Positions 43,377 to 54,521 of a stretch of DNA of 64,000 nucleotides are shown here, one piece after another (position 1 is the stretch's first letter; every line of letters begins with the position of its first letter). The notes under the pieces are model-generated. The model was not told where the DNA came from, did not search any database, and saw only the letters and a list, made by a program, of their open reading frames with translations. Source of the DNA: Cucumis sativus. Lineage: Eukaryota; Streptophyta; Magnoliopsida; Cucurbitales; Cucurbitaceae. The DNA lies in contig NC_026657.2 of NCBI RefSeq assembly GCF_000004075.3, positions 29,606,408 through 29,670,407 on the forward strand, read 5' to 3'. A program made the translations under genes and the position numbers.

Positions 43377-44140
43377 ATGGTGGAAGGTGGTGAAGTTTCT
43401 AAAACAATGGAGTGCCTAAGAAGGAGATTACTAGCAGAGAGGCACGCATCATTACTTGCTAAAGATGAGGCAGAGCTCATGGACAAAAGGGTACATCACC
43501 AATGCTAAAACTCTCCTCATTCTTACCTAATTGGCTTTAGGTTTTAATTTGGACTTCGTCCATTTTCCCTGTTGTGTTTCTTTCAAGCATTTTATCGAAC
43601 ATGTTGCAGTCATCAGAATTAGAGAAGCAGATCACAAAACAGATTCAAATGAAAGCAAGAGCAGAAAAGAAGCTTCAATTACTCAAGAAAAAGCTCGAAT
43701 CACTTAACCTTTCTTCCACGATGGTGAACTCAGAGGCTTCAGTTTCGTCGGAAATTTGCAACGAAAATGAACCGAAAACCCCAATCGAAGTTCAGCCTCT
43801 CCCAAGCCACTCCAAGGGCATTAGTGAAATCTTTCATTCGGAAGAAGAGAATCGAAATGCTCGTGGTTCTACAAGCTCGAACATCTCTGCTTCTAAAATT
43901 CACTCCGACAAACCTTCAAAAACGAAGATCGGAAATTGTGGAAAGGAAATTGATTCCGTCGACGATTCACTTGCAATCGTTGCCGTGGACTCGCCAGCAA
44001 AATCAGAAACCTTCGAGCAGTTGAAGCCGGTGATCAGTGAAAGGATCATTGAAGTTCTCAATGATCTGAAGCGCGCCCGAGAGAGAATTCAAAGCTCAAT
44101 GAAACTTTGTGATCACATGATTGAAGTCAGCCCAATTTGA
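43377..44140 (+). CDS. Coiled-coil plant protein of unknown function, 214 aa
   Basis: Two exons, 43377-43490 and 43610-44140, in phase 0 with a GT-AG intron. I start at the ATG in exon 1 giving MVEGGEVSKTMECLRRRLLAERHAS; a second ATG 10 codons later is also possible. Residues about 11-70 are charged and heptad-like (LLAERHASLLAKDEAELMDKR then KARAEKKLQLLKKKLESLNLS), a likely coiled coil. The centre is polar and serine-rich. The C-terminus (residues about 185-210) carries a second helix, LNDLKRARERIQSSMKLCDHMIEV. I recall similar MECLR...RLLAER proteins in dicots without an assigned role. It could be a structural or scaffold protein. The gene model is solid; the function is unknown. Confidence 0.8.
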
Positions 44141-46430
44141 ACTCAAATGTGTGTTAAAGAAAGGAATTAGACTTGGAAATGGGCCGATAGAAACACCCAT
44201 CAGACTCAGCCCACATAAGACAAAGCCCATCAGATCTTCGTTCAAGTCCCTATAATACTTTTTTTAATATTTGCATTTTTCATAAGTCTCGTTCTCTACT
44301 ATTAGTTTATTGTTTTTAAAAAAATATCTATTAGTCATTCCTCTACACCTATAAACTTTAAAAATATATTCACATTTTCCTCCTTATTTTTTTTTTCATG
44401 TGAAAAACATTTTTATTAAATAAAATTGGACAAAAAATAACGGCTCACAATAAGAAATTATTTAAGATTTATAAAATGATTAGAAAAAGTTCGAATATTT
44501 TAAAGTATAGAGATAAATGAAATAGATATTTTAACGTACGGTAGGAATTAAAATGATATTTTTAATATACATGTTTCTTTGCCTTTGAGAAAGAATAAAT
44601 AATTAAATCGTAATTTCTCAACCTTTGTTTTATATTTTTATATATGATTTTTATGGATAAATGTACTCTAAAATTTCAAGATTGTATCGTATCTAAGACA
44701 TCTTTTAAGTCAAAATGTATCATTTTAAAATTTAAATTTATTTTAATAAACGATATACCTACTTTTATAGATTTTAATACTTTTAATTTTATGTTAAATA
44801 AGGCTCATTAGACACAAAATTGTACAATGACTTGAAGAGTTAGCAAGTAACCTTGGCTTGGCAAAGTTTCACAACCTTCTCTCTTCCCAAAATGGTCGCA
44901 TTACAACTTCTGAACTTGAAACTATGATCATATCTGATTGAAATCAACAAAACCAGTTAATTAGATTTGGTCCTATCATCAACATAAAGAAAATGTTGAC
45001 TCACAAGAATATGTTTCCATTAGGTCTCAATCGCAACCAAGAACATGCATGAAGCGATCAATTTTTCACATAAGCATTCAGTAGAACTACTCCATAAAGA
45101 GACAAAGTTGGAGGAAAGCTAAAAGCAATAAAAGAATTGAGGGACTAAAGTTTAAATTTAATTAATTAATTTGACAAAACCAAATCTTGTGGCATGTCTA
45201 GTGGTATTAAATCAAGTTGAATTAGAATCCCTAATACATTTATATTTCCTTTTTGGACTAATGGTTTTATAAGTATAGAAGGTTCAAAGTGGGATGTGAA
45301 AGGCAATGCAAAGAGGAGAGGGCACCAACATGACTACTTGTGAGCTCAAAGCAAAACATCCACCAAACAACTATGGAAGAAGAGAGAGCTTTGGGGTCAT
45401 TTCAAACTCATAATTGTTTTTAATTATTTAATATTATTATTTTAAGAGAAACTTCTTTATGCCTTTGAGGCTTTTAAAAAAGAGGGTGAAACATCCCATA
45501 TTGCCTTAAGAAACCAAGCTTCCTTTCAGACATGGAAACCAAAATCATCATGCTTCAGTCTCACACCATCTTATTTGTAACACATTTATATTAATTTAAA
45601 TCAAGATTGCTATCATCAAAGTTAAAATGATTAATTATAATTCTTTTAACATCCCACTTTCTCTATTGATTTTTATAACTAAATTCATCTAAAAATTTTA
45701 CAAAATGAAGGTGCCTTTAAACTAGGGATCAAGGACTTAACTTTTTTTATGGATATATCAACGAAATAAACAAACAATACGCAATACTTCAAAGACAAAT
45801 TTATTATAATTGATTTTTCTAGTAAATATTTCGATAGTTGTGTTATTTTTGACAGATTTTCATATGTAAACAAAAATATAGTTATTACTGTTAATATTCA
45901 TATTTATTTGAGGTTAATAGATGATGCTTTGTTATGTTTTATGTGTATTAGATCACCATTCAATAACAATAAATTTGCAATAATCGTTAAAGAACGCAAT
46001 TAACTACCGTAACCTATCATAATTGAGCCAAGTTCAATCTCTGAATGCCTTTAACTTCAATGAAATCTTCATGTTATAGCTAATGAATGCACTTCTCTTC
46101 TAGACCAAATCAAGATTACTAGTAAAGTAAAACCTTTAGATCACCTCAACATATTTCATCCAAATTCGGACCAGATAACATGTATAAAAGACGACTCTTT
46201 CCAATACCAAAAGATGACTCTGCTACTCTATCAAAAGCGAACACGTGTACGAAAAAAGCTATGTATTTTACATATATAGAAAAAATGGAGGAGGAGGGGG
46301 GTCTAACAGGACAATATGATCAATCAGATCCAGACATTATGCTAGGGAACATCTATCAGTTGATCTCAGAAACAGGGTCTTGTGCATGTACCACTCATTT
46401 TGGTTGGTGTAGTGTTCACATCACTTCAAA

Positions 46431-46467
<37 letters not shown>

Positions 46468-48800
46468 AAACTTTTTCTATAAAATATTCAATTTAAAAAA
46501 AAAAGAATTCAGGAACTTTCCAAATAAATGCAAAGGCATTTGAATGTGTTCTCTTTTATCCTCTATAAGAGAAGATTAGGAAGAAAAAAGAGGATTTTCC
46601 TTAGGCCAATAATTTCCAATCCTTTTTGTTGAAGCTGCTATGGCTTTACTTTTCCAAATTCCGATGGTAAAATTTTCAATTTCATAATATGTTAAGACAA
46701 ACTTTTCATCTTCGTGGGTTTGATGAGAATTTTTTAGTTGATTGTATTTTAAAATTTCATAATATTCGTTTGGCATTATATTTAGGAAGGCTAGACATAT
46801 GCTGTAGTCTCTAATGTTTGATTTCTTTTTTCAATTTAGTTTAGATCAGTGTTATAGGTGACTAATAATTAACTTATAAGGCATATACTTAGCTAGATAG
46901 CATAAAAGTTATGGAAGAATTAGGCCACTGAAAAAGGTAACATCAAATTTATGTCAAATTCTTAGAATTTGGGAGATGAAAGAACTATTTTTTTAATCTC
47001 TAATAATAAGAAAAATAAAGAACAGAGGAGAGGAAAAAAAATACTATGAATAAAGAGGAAATCCACAGTGACTAATATTGAAAAATTAGTGTGAAAGGAC
47101 TACTTTATGTCGGTTAACAACTTACAAGTACGATTGAAAGAAATCCTAAAATAAATAACAGTGAACTCAAACTATACCAAAAGTTCTTATTGGCTGCACT
47201 GAAGACTTTTTGATTGAACTAAAATCAAGATTTTTTTTTTCTTCCCAAAAGTGGCAACTGTGTTGTTCTATTTTTGTTTTTGGACAATTTGCAAAAATCA
47301 ACTAATAGCTCATTAAATAGTGGTAAAAATTAAACTTCCTAATAATAAAAATTGAGCCCTAATAGATACAATTTCTACAAAATTATAAAACTTTTGAAAG
47401 TCTAACTTTAACACTTACAATATAAGTTTTGAAGGCTTAATTTTTACAATGGAAAGCTTAAGAGCATAATCACCAAAATACCACCATACTAAAGGTTTTT
47501 TGTTCCTTTTTAATTGCAAGCTGCCGTTATTTTTTTAGAAAAATAGTTAAGAACAATTAGTCTCAAAATGTCAGGAATACCGTTTAATTTGAACTCTAAT
47601 CTAATAAAATTTCTACTTCAACCTTAATTTATTCGACAATTCACCACTTGGAATAAAAAACAAAGGCTACATGAAACATGAAAGAGAGAATATATCGACG
47701 TGTGTTAGATTTTGTTAATTGGACATTAGAACTTTATCTTTTAAAAAAAATGTACAAATGAGAATGAAGGATTATTTTGAAAGATTTTTTTGGATAACTA
47801 ATTACTATAAAAAATTGTAATTAATAGAAGTTTATAAATTTATAAGATCTAAAATTTATAAGTAGTATGATAACGACACTGGAATCTGGAGTATGACTTT
47901 TGATTGACAAATTATGAGCTTTGTATTTGACAGAATATAATTCCCCACTCTTATCCTTTTCCCTTTTAACTTATTTTCTCTTTCTCTCTCTCTTTCATAA
48001 TTGCTTGGCCATGCTGACAGCTATGCAATTCCATTTCAGATTTAATTTCACAACCACTTTATTGTTGCTTTGTAATGGAGATACAGTTTTTAGAAATTTT
48101 TTTTTTTTGTAGTTTTATTCGATCTTTTTTATTTATTGAACCAAAAAGTTCACTTAATCAATTCCTTTTATTTTGCTAATTAAGAAGGCTTAGTTTAGCT
48201 CATTAATCATGTCTTATCTCTCTCTACCATGCTAAAGGAGAAGAGGTGGAAGGATTAAGGAAGAAACCAATGCTGAATCTCACTTCAAAACTCTACCTAG
48301 AAAAAATAGATTGCTGAATTTACAAGGAATGAAATCCCAATTGAAGATCGGAAATGTAATAGTGTAGAAAAGAAAAGAAAAAAAAAGAGGGCCTTTTTTC
48401 TTTTCCTGATTTAAGATTAGGAAAATTTGCCTGAAATGGTGGGTTATGGTTGATGATGATAAGGTGATTAGAAATGGTGGGTTTTGCTCATAAATTTCAG
48501 TTGGAGCTTTTTATAATTGGAGTGCAGACATGAAGTGGCCAAAGGCCCCAAACCCATAAAAAAGCCCACCACTTGTCTATAAAAATAAAGAAAAAAGAAA
48601 AGGGGAAAAAAAGAAAGAAAGAAAAAGGGCAGAGGAAGAGAACAAGTAAAAAGGAGGGAGATTGAGGATTGGGGATTGGGGAGGGACAGCAATGTCAGAT
48701 TTGTAGTTTGTTTAGTGTGTTTTTATTATCCCCATGCTAGATCGCATAAGAAAAAAAAAGAAAAGAAAAGAAAAACAGAGAAAGAAAGAAAGGGAGAAAG
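44141..48800. other. AT-rich spacer, no gene seen
   Basis: About 4.7 kb between the coiled-coil gene and the PP2C leader. It contains an (AT)n at about 46433-46463 and many A/T tracts. The pyrimidine/purine-rich stretch near 48560-48800 is probably PP2C promoter. Open frames of 60-100 codons here are low-complexity and not convincing. Confidence 0.55.
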
Positions 48801-49351
48801 AGAAACTAACCTGGTGGATCCTCTGTGGAAAAGCTTCCAAAAACCCTGAGTGAGTGATTCAATCGGCTGGCTCTCCTATTTTGATCTGAGACCAAACGCT
48901 GCCACTTTCTTAACCGTTATGTGCTTTTACAGCTCAGTCTGTTCCTGGAAGATGGCACAGAAGCAAAGGCCAAACCCATAAATCCCAGATTCAAGGTACA
49001 CAGGACCAGCATCACCTCCATATTCTCTGAACTTGTATTAAGACTGTTGCTTTCTTGTCTCAAAGGGACATTTTGCAGTTATTTTAGCCCATACCTGTCT
49101 GGTCTTTATCTGAATTTTCTTCTTTTGTTCATATTAATGGTGTCTGGATATATTGGGGGGGATGTCGATGTAGTTTCAGGAATAGAGATTGTAAGTGTTG
49201 AGTATAAACAAAACCTGGAGCTGAGAGTGGGTCTAGGTCGTGTTCTTGATCTGGGATGATGAATTTTTTGATTGCCGGCTCATTTGGATGATACATATGA
49301 ATCAGAAACTCCTGTAATTTTGTGTCCAGTGATTGGCCTTATAGAAAAAAA
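48800..49351 (+). promoter_or_regulatory. PP2C leader region, probably with an intron
   Basis: A long stretch before the ATG has spliceable GT and AG sites (for example a GT after GATTCAAG near 48994), and the start codon lies 30 bp into a longer open frame. The leader therefore likely spans several hundred bp with at least one intron. Transcript ends cannot be read directly. Confidence 0.35.
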
Positions 49352-50825
49352 ATGGTTAAACCCTGCTGGAAGCCTCATGATGATGGCGATTCAAACGGAC
49401 GAGTTGATGGATTGTTGTGGTCTAAGGATCTGGGGCACCATGTTTATGGACAATTCTCCATGGCAGTAATCCAAGCTAATAATGTGGTGGAAGATCAAAG
49501 CCAGCTTGAATCTGGGGCATTGAGTATGACCAATCCAGGTCCGCTGGGAACCTTTGTCGGAGTCTATGACGGCCATGGCGGAACTGAAGCTTCACGGTTT
49601 GTCAACGACAATCTCTTCAGCAATCTCAAAAGTTGGTTTTCATCTTCATTGTAAACATTGTACAATCTGATTTTTGTTTATTGGTTTTTCTGGGTCTTAA
49701 AATTTGCAGGAAGTTTAAGTCCTTACGAGCTGCTTTTGATGTTTCTTTTGTGGTGTTTCCAACTGCAGGATATGCATCTTTACACCAAGACATATCAGAA
49801 AATGTTATCAGGAAGGCTTTTGCAGCAACAGAAGAAGGGTTTCTCTCTCTTGTCCAGAAACAGTGGCTTAATGAACCAAAGATTGCATCTGCTGGATCAT
49901 GTTGTCTGGTAGGGATCATCTGCAATGGACAACTATATATTGCAAATGCAGGCGATTCACGAGTAGTGCTTGGGAGAACTGAGAGAGCCACTAGAGAAGT
50001 GATTGCCATTCAATTGTCCACAGAACACAACGCAAGCATAGAGTCTGTGAGAGATGAACTTCGGATGGTTCATCCAGAAGATCCCCAGATTGTGATCCTA
50101 AAACACAATGTTTGGCGTGTTAAAGGTCTCATACAGGTAAATGCTCTGGAAACTTTTTTGAAATCTGAGGTGTAGATGTTAATTGTTAAGTGAAGCAATC
50201 TAGAAAGCCTCTAGAGTTCTGAATCTTCAATAGCTTACCTTCTGCAGGTTTCAAGATCCATTGGTGATGCATATTTGAAAAAAGCAAAGTTCAACAGACC
50301 ACCTCTCCCCCCTAAATTTCAACTGCCCGAGCCATTTTACAAACCGATTCTCAGTGCAGAACCGTCAATATTAGTACACAAACTCCGCCCAGATGATCAA
50401 TATCTCATATTTGCTTCTGATGGTCTGTGGGAGCACCTTAGCAACCAGAAGGCTGTTGACATCGTCAACAGCTATCCCCGAAATGTAAGAATCCATCTTG
50501 TTGATTGATGACATGACATTGAATTGACGACAACCTACTTTCATATTGGTGACTGAAATTTTCTTGAATTAATGGTTCCACTTGGTGACAACTGCAGGGA
50601 ATAGCAAGGAGACTTGTCAAGGCTGCACTTCGAGAAGCAGCTAAAAAAAGAGAGATGAGATATTCAGACCTGAAAAAGATAGATAGAGGTGTGAGAAGGC
50701 ATTTCCACGATGACATTTCTGTTGTAGTTGTGTTCTTAGATCCTCATTTGATCAATGGTAGGCCCTCCCCTTGCTCCTTGTCAATCAAAGGAGGAGAAGG
50801 TCTCCCCTCCTCAGCGAACTCCTAG
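49352..50825 (+). CDS. Protein phosphatase 2C, clade D (PP2C.D / SSPP-like), 370 aa
   Basis: Four exons: 49352-49631, 49769-50136, 50248-50484, 50598-50825; junctions keep frame and sum to 1113 nt. The start MVKPCWKP is typical of the clade. An in-frame ATG 30 bp upstream is less likely. Metal-binding and core motifs are present: [50 protein letters not shown] and [10 protein letters not shown]. Clade D enzymes are Mg/Mn-dependent serine/threonine phosphatases that dephosphorylate plasma-membrane H+-ATPase, among other targets, and are inhibited by SAUR proteins in auxin-driven growth. Arabidopsis At5g02760 (SSPP), which delays leaf senescence, is the positional counterpart. Intron 1 has an unusual donor context (AAAA|GTTGGT), but the spliced protein (SNLKRYASLHQD) matches the family. 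Confidence 0.94.
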
Positions 50826-52560
50826 CTGGTAAACTTTGTTAATGTCTTTATACCCTTTTCAATTTATTCACAAACAAAACTAGAAACTTCAGGCTTCTTA
50901 GAAAGATCTATCAATTTGTAAGATCTTCTAGTAGCAAGTAAAATAGAAGATGACAGGATGTAAATGTACAAAGTTCGTAAATTGTTTCTTAATGTAACAA
51001 AATGAAACAACGTCCTTCATCTTTGTAAATCTTGTTATTCTATCAGAAATTTCAACATTGTCCAGTTCTTTACCATCATCATCAGCGTAAAATAGTTTCC
51101 CGTTTTATGCGTTGTTGTATGTAGATTAGCAGGCATAAAAAATGGCTGATGCCACTGTAGGATGGTCAAATGGAGTTTCTTCTTCTTCTTCTTCTTCTTC
51201 TTCTTCTTCTTCTTCTTCTTTTTTGTGTGTGAGTGTGTGTGGGGTAAGTGGGGGGGTTTGTATGATATCATACCCTTCACCAAGATGTACAACAATTGCA
51301 TTTCTGTTCCCCAAGAAAAGCAAGCCTGAAACACAGAGCAAGCCATACGTTACCTCATCTGACAGGCTACTGAAGATTTTCCAAGACCCTTTATTAGTGA
51401 TTACTGAAAAAGATATGGGCAAGTCAAACAGAGTGAAGAGCAGTCTCGACACTTTTGAAGCAAATCCTAAATGCTTCTGAGCTCCATCTGCCATTCTCAA
51501 TAATGATTAAGACCAAAGACCCATGCCATTTGCTACCTTTAGAACTACAACTATCAGAGCAGAAAAATGATGCAGGCAGTTGCTAAGGAGATAAGGAAAA
51601 AAAACTAAAGGTGATTTAAATGTGGTATGAAACTGAAGGAAGATTCTGAATTCAATCCATCGCCTGTGTCAATCAACATTTTTTTTTTGTTTTCTCCTCT
51701 TACAGATCCTCAAAAGTAATAGAAACAAAAAAGAAAACACTTGGGCTATAGAAAAGAATGGCTAAGAGCCTCATGCCATCACATCTTATCCACAACGACT
51801 CAACAAAAGGCACCTGGGTGACAGCAATAACGCTATGCATCAGGATTTCAGTGTGCAAAATGTGGAGAAAAAACTAAATCATGAAGACCCATGAAGATTA
51901 AGTGAGACCTGCGAAGGATAAAAGAAGCAATTAGATAACCTCTCCCGTGTTAATAAAGTTGAATAAGATCTGTAAGATAAGGTGCAAATCAGAAGTATGT
52001 TGATCATAAATGGATGAAACAGATGGAAAAACTTCTTTTAGGCCATTGTTCTGCCTTCCATAAAACCGTGGTCAGAAAACAGAATGTGAAACTGTAAGCT
52101 ATAGACTGTATAACAATTGAGCATTGAAAGCCTTCATCAAACAATTCGCTAAACCTACTAAAAAGAACCAACAAGAATATCGCCCTTGCCATTTACTTAG
52201 ATCAAACTCGAAGGACTTTCTTGAACATTAAAAGAACGATGATTATAGTAGTATTAGATAATTTAATTTTGAAAACAAAAATGGGCATGTAGAAAATTGA
52301 ATGAAAGTACCCATCAAGAGGGTGCAGTTCTAGAAATTAATACTTCACCTCCGTCTAATGGAGTTCAATTCGATAGGGTTCATACAAATAATTTCCGCAT
52401 CCTTAAACTGTTCAGGATACGAATAACTAAGGGGTATCAGAGACAAGGAGTTGTTATTATAGGTAAGCTCGGCTTGTTCAATTGGCCAATCAAATGAATA
52501 ATAGTTTGGCTGTGCATAAGAATTGTTGATGTTGCTTTGTTGTTTAACCAAAAGGGAATT
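50826..52560. other. Convergent 3' region between PP2C and MOS11-like genes
   Basis: The two flanking genes end towards each other, so this 1.7 kb holds both 3' UTRs. A (TTC)n array lies at about 51176-51221 and produces a spurious glutamate-rich frame on the other strand. No further gene is supported. Confidence 0.55.
51176..51221. repeat. (TTC)n trinucleotide repeat
   Basis: About 15 TTC units followed by a (GT)-rich segment, about 350 bp past the PP2C stop. GAA/TTC arrays can form triplex DNA. It yields poly-Ser and poly-Glu artefact frames. Confidence 0.9.
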
Positions 52561-53415
52561 CTATAAACACGGGGCAAATCTGGCAAGCCGAGCTTTCTTC
52601 TTTGCCTCTTCGTCGGTAGCCACAGACAGAGTTAAGAGCTCAAATCTGAAAAACAGAAAAGATAATCGAACTGAGGAAAAAATAATTATACAATTTTCTC
52701 TAACGCGATACCATAAAGCAGATAGAAAAACCTCTCTGCTCTTGCCTTTCTCTTCAGCTCCTCTGCTTTGGCCATTTCATCCGGTCCACACACTGAATCA
52801 ATGCCGAACCTGCAAAGTTTCCGGTTCATAACCGAAATGCCACTATAAAATTTCCGGCACAACAAAGAAGAACAAAGAAAAGAGGATGAAACAAGAAGAA
52901 GTTCAAAACTATCGTCTGCATTCACATCGAAAAACGAGAATACAGAATATCTTGTTCTTGAATAAATGCAGTAATCAGTTGGAAAAATTCATTAAATATC
53001 CATGAAACGACATCAAATTCAATACAAACTCTACGCATCTCCCATTCCTGGAATCCTAGACATACGAACACACAACAAATTCATACGAAAAAGGAAACAA
53101 TGCCATCAAACCGCAAAATCACCTCTCAGCTCGAGAGAATCGCTTTTCTGCCTCCGATAAACGTACGGGGATCCCAAATCGCTCCGCCCGACGGATCTTC
53201 TTAAAGATATCAAAAACAGAAGCATGAGACTCGGGTATTCTCCCCACGGCGGAACTCTGAGATTCAATACCTTCCTTTGTACCGCAAGAACGACGATTTT
53301 GGTGTTGATCTACGTGGCCATTACCAGCGGCTGCGATTCCAAAAGCTAGGGGTAGAGTTTGCTTCGGTCCTGGAAGAGTGTTTTTGCTCAGTTCTTTTGT
53401 GAAATCGGTCGCCAT
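52561..53415 (-). CDS. MOS11: MOS11-like mRNA-export protein, 151 aa
   Basis: Three exons, 53415-53123, 52809-52732 and 52645-52561, spliced in frame (456 nt). The N-terminal half is variable. The C-terminal half is a series of short arginine/lysine repeats: IRRAERFGIPV, EKRFSRAERFGI, KRKARAERF and KKKARLARFA. This ERFG/ARF repeat pattern is that of Arabidopsis MODIFIER OF SNC1 11, the plant relative of human SARNP/CIP29. MOS11 acts in the nucleus with the UAP56 helicase and the TREX complex in mRNA export, and affects immune signalling. The human SAP domain is not present here, as in the plant family. It ends in a short APCL tail, so it is shorter than what I recall for Arabidopsis (about 210 aa). 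Position next to PP2C and GSTL matches At5g02770. Confidence 0.85.
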
Positions 53416-54521
53416 TGGAGAAGGAAGATCGAGACCTGCGCGAAATTTAGAATCGATAATATAAAGAGGGTGAGCTTTTCGATGCAGTAGCGGTTTTTTT
53501 CGTTTGGGTCATCTTTATATTTCTCAACGCTGACCGGTTTAGCGGTTCGTTACTTTTCCTTTTCGCGGGTTGTATTGCGCGGCAGAGAAATAACGACGTT
53601 TTTCATTTTCAGATACGATAACGGCGTTAACCCAGCTTTGGATTTCAGTTTAGAAAATTCAATTTTACTACTATAAAAATGAACTAAATTATGATCTTTA
53701 TTCAAATATAATAAAATAAATTAAAATATTTACGAACTAAAACCAAATTTTAAAATTTATATTCGATACAAATTGATAAAATTATTTCATTGTTACTTAT
53801 ACAAATCACTACGTGTTTATCGTCGTATATTATATTTGAAATTTTACTATATTTCGTAAATTTTTAACGAATTTTTTTTAGAGAGTGATGAAATGTTTAT
53901 TTTATAGTGGTTTTAAATCAAAATATATTATTTTCAGATAATTATCATTTTTAATTTATCTTATCTTTTGCAATCTATTCATGATGTTTTGGTTCGTTAA
54001 TTTGTTTTACATATTCTATAGGGACTCTTGCAAAAACAGCAAAAGAAATTTACAATAAAAGGTTTCATGTCTGACATTTTCTAAATTATAAAATGAGAAA
54101 ATTTAAAAGTTGATAATCATATAATTATTGTATACTTGTATGATAGTTATATGATTACCATCTCATAGTCACTTATAAGCTATTTTTAAAAAATATTTTT
54201 GTCATGAGATTTTTCTATTTTATATATTTAATTCAAAAGAAATTATGTCACGGAGGACGTAAACAGAATCAAACAAAGATTCTGAAATCAAATATTTATG
54301 ATAAAATAAAAAATAAACTTCTACACTTTTGCTGGAAGTTGGTCTCTTGAAATTATAATTATCCAACTCAGCCGCCACCTGACAGCCACGTCACTGCTTG
54401 CGAAGTCCACATTTTGGACTTTTCTCCGACGATGGTCTATATATAAACGCGGCTCTCGCCGGCCATTTCATCGTCACCAGTCCCCAAAAACCGCCGTAGA
54501 GTTCCGGCCTGAAGAAAATAA
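53416..54521. promoter_or_regulatory. Divergent promoter region, MOS11-like and GSTL
   Basis: A 1.1-kb region with genes leaving in both directions. On the minus side a TTTATATTA motif lies about 45 bp before the MOS11-like ATG. On the plus side, TATATATAA is at 54438-54446, and CCACGTCA, containing TGACG on the minus strand, is at 54386-54393. TGACG/as-1-type sites are known in stress-responsive GST promoters, but here this is a motif match only. Confidence 0.4.
54438..54446 (+). promoter_or_regulatory. TATA box of the GSTL gene
   Basis: TATATATAA, 76-84 bp upstream of the ATG at 54522. The leader would be about 50 nt. Confidence 0.6.

Noticed and set aside
46180-46482. A 100-codon plus-strand frame ending in (YI)n
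   Set aside because: The tail is an (AT)n repeat and the rest has no recognisable motif or splice context.
51126-51500. Glutamate-rich minus-strand frame and serine-rich plus-strand frame
   Set aside because: Both are produced by the (TTC)n repeat in the PP2C 3' region; no conserved motif.
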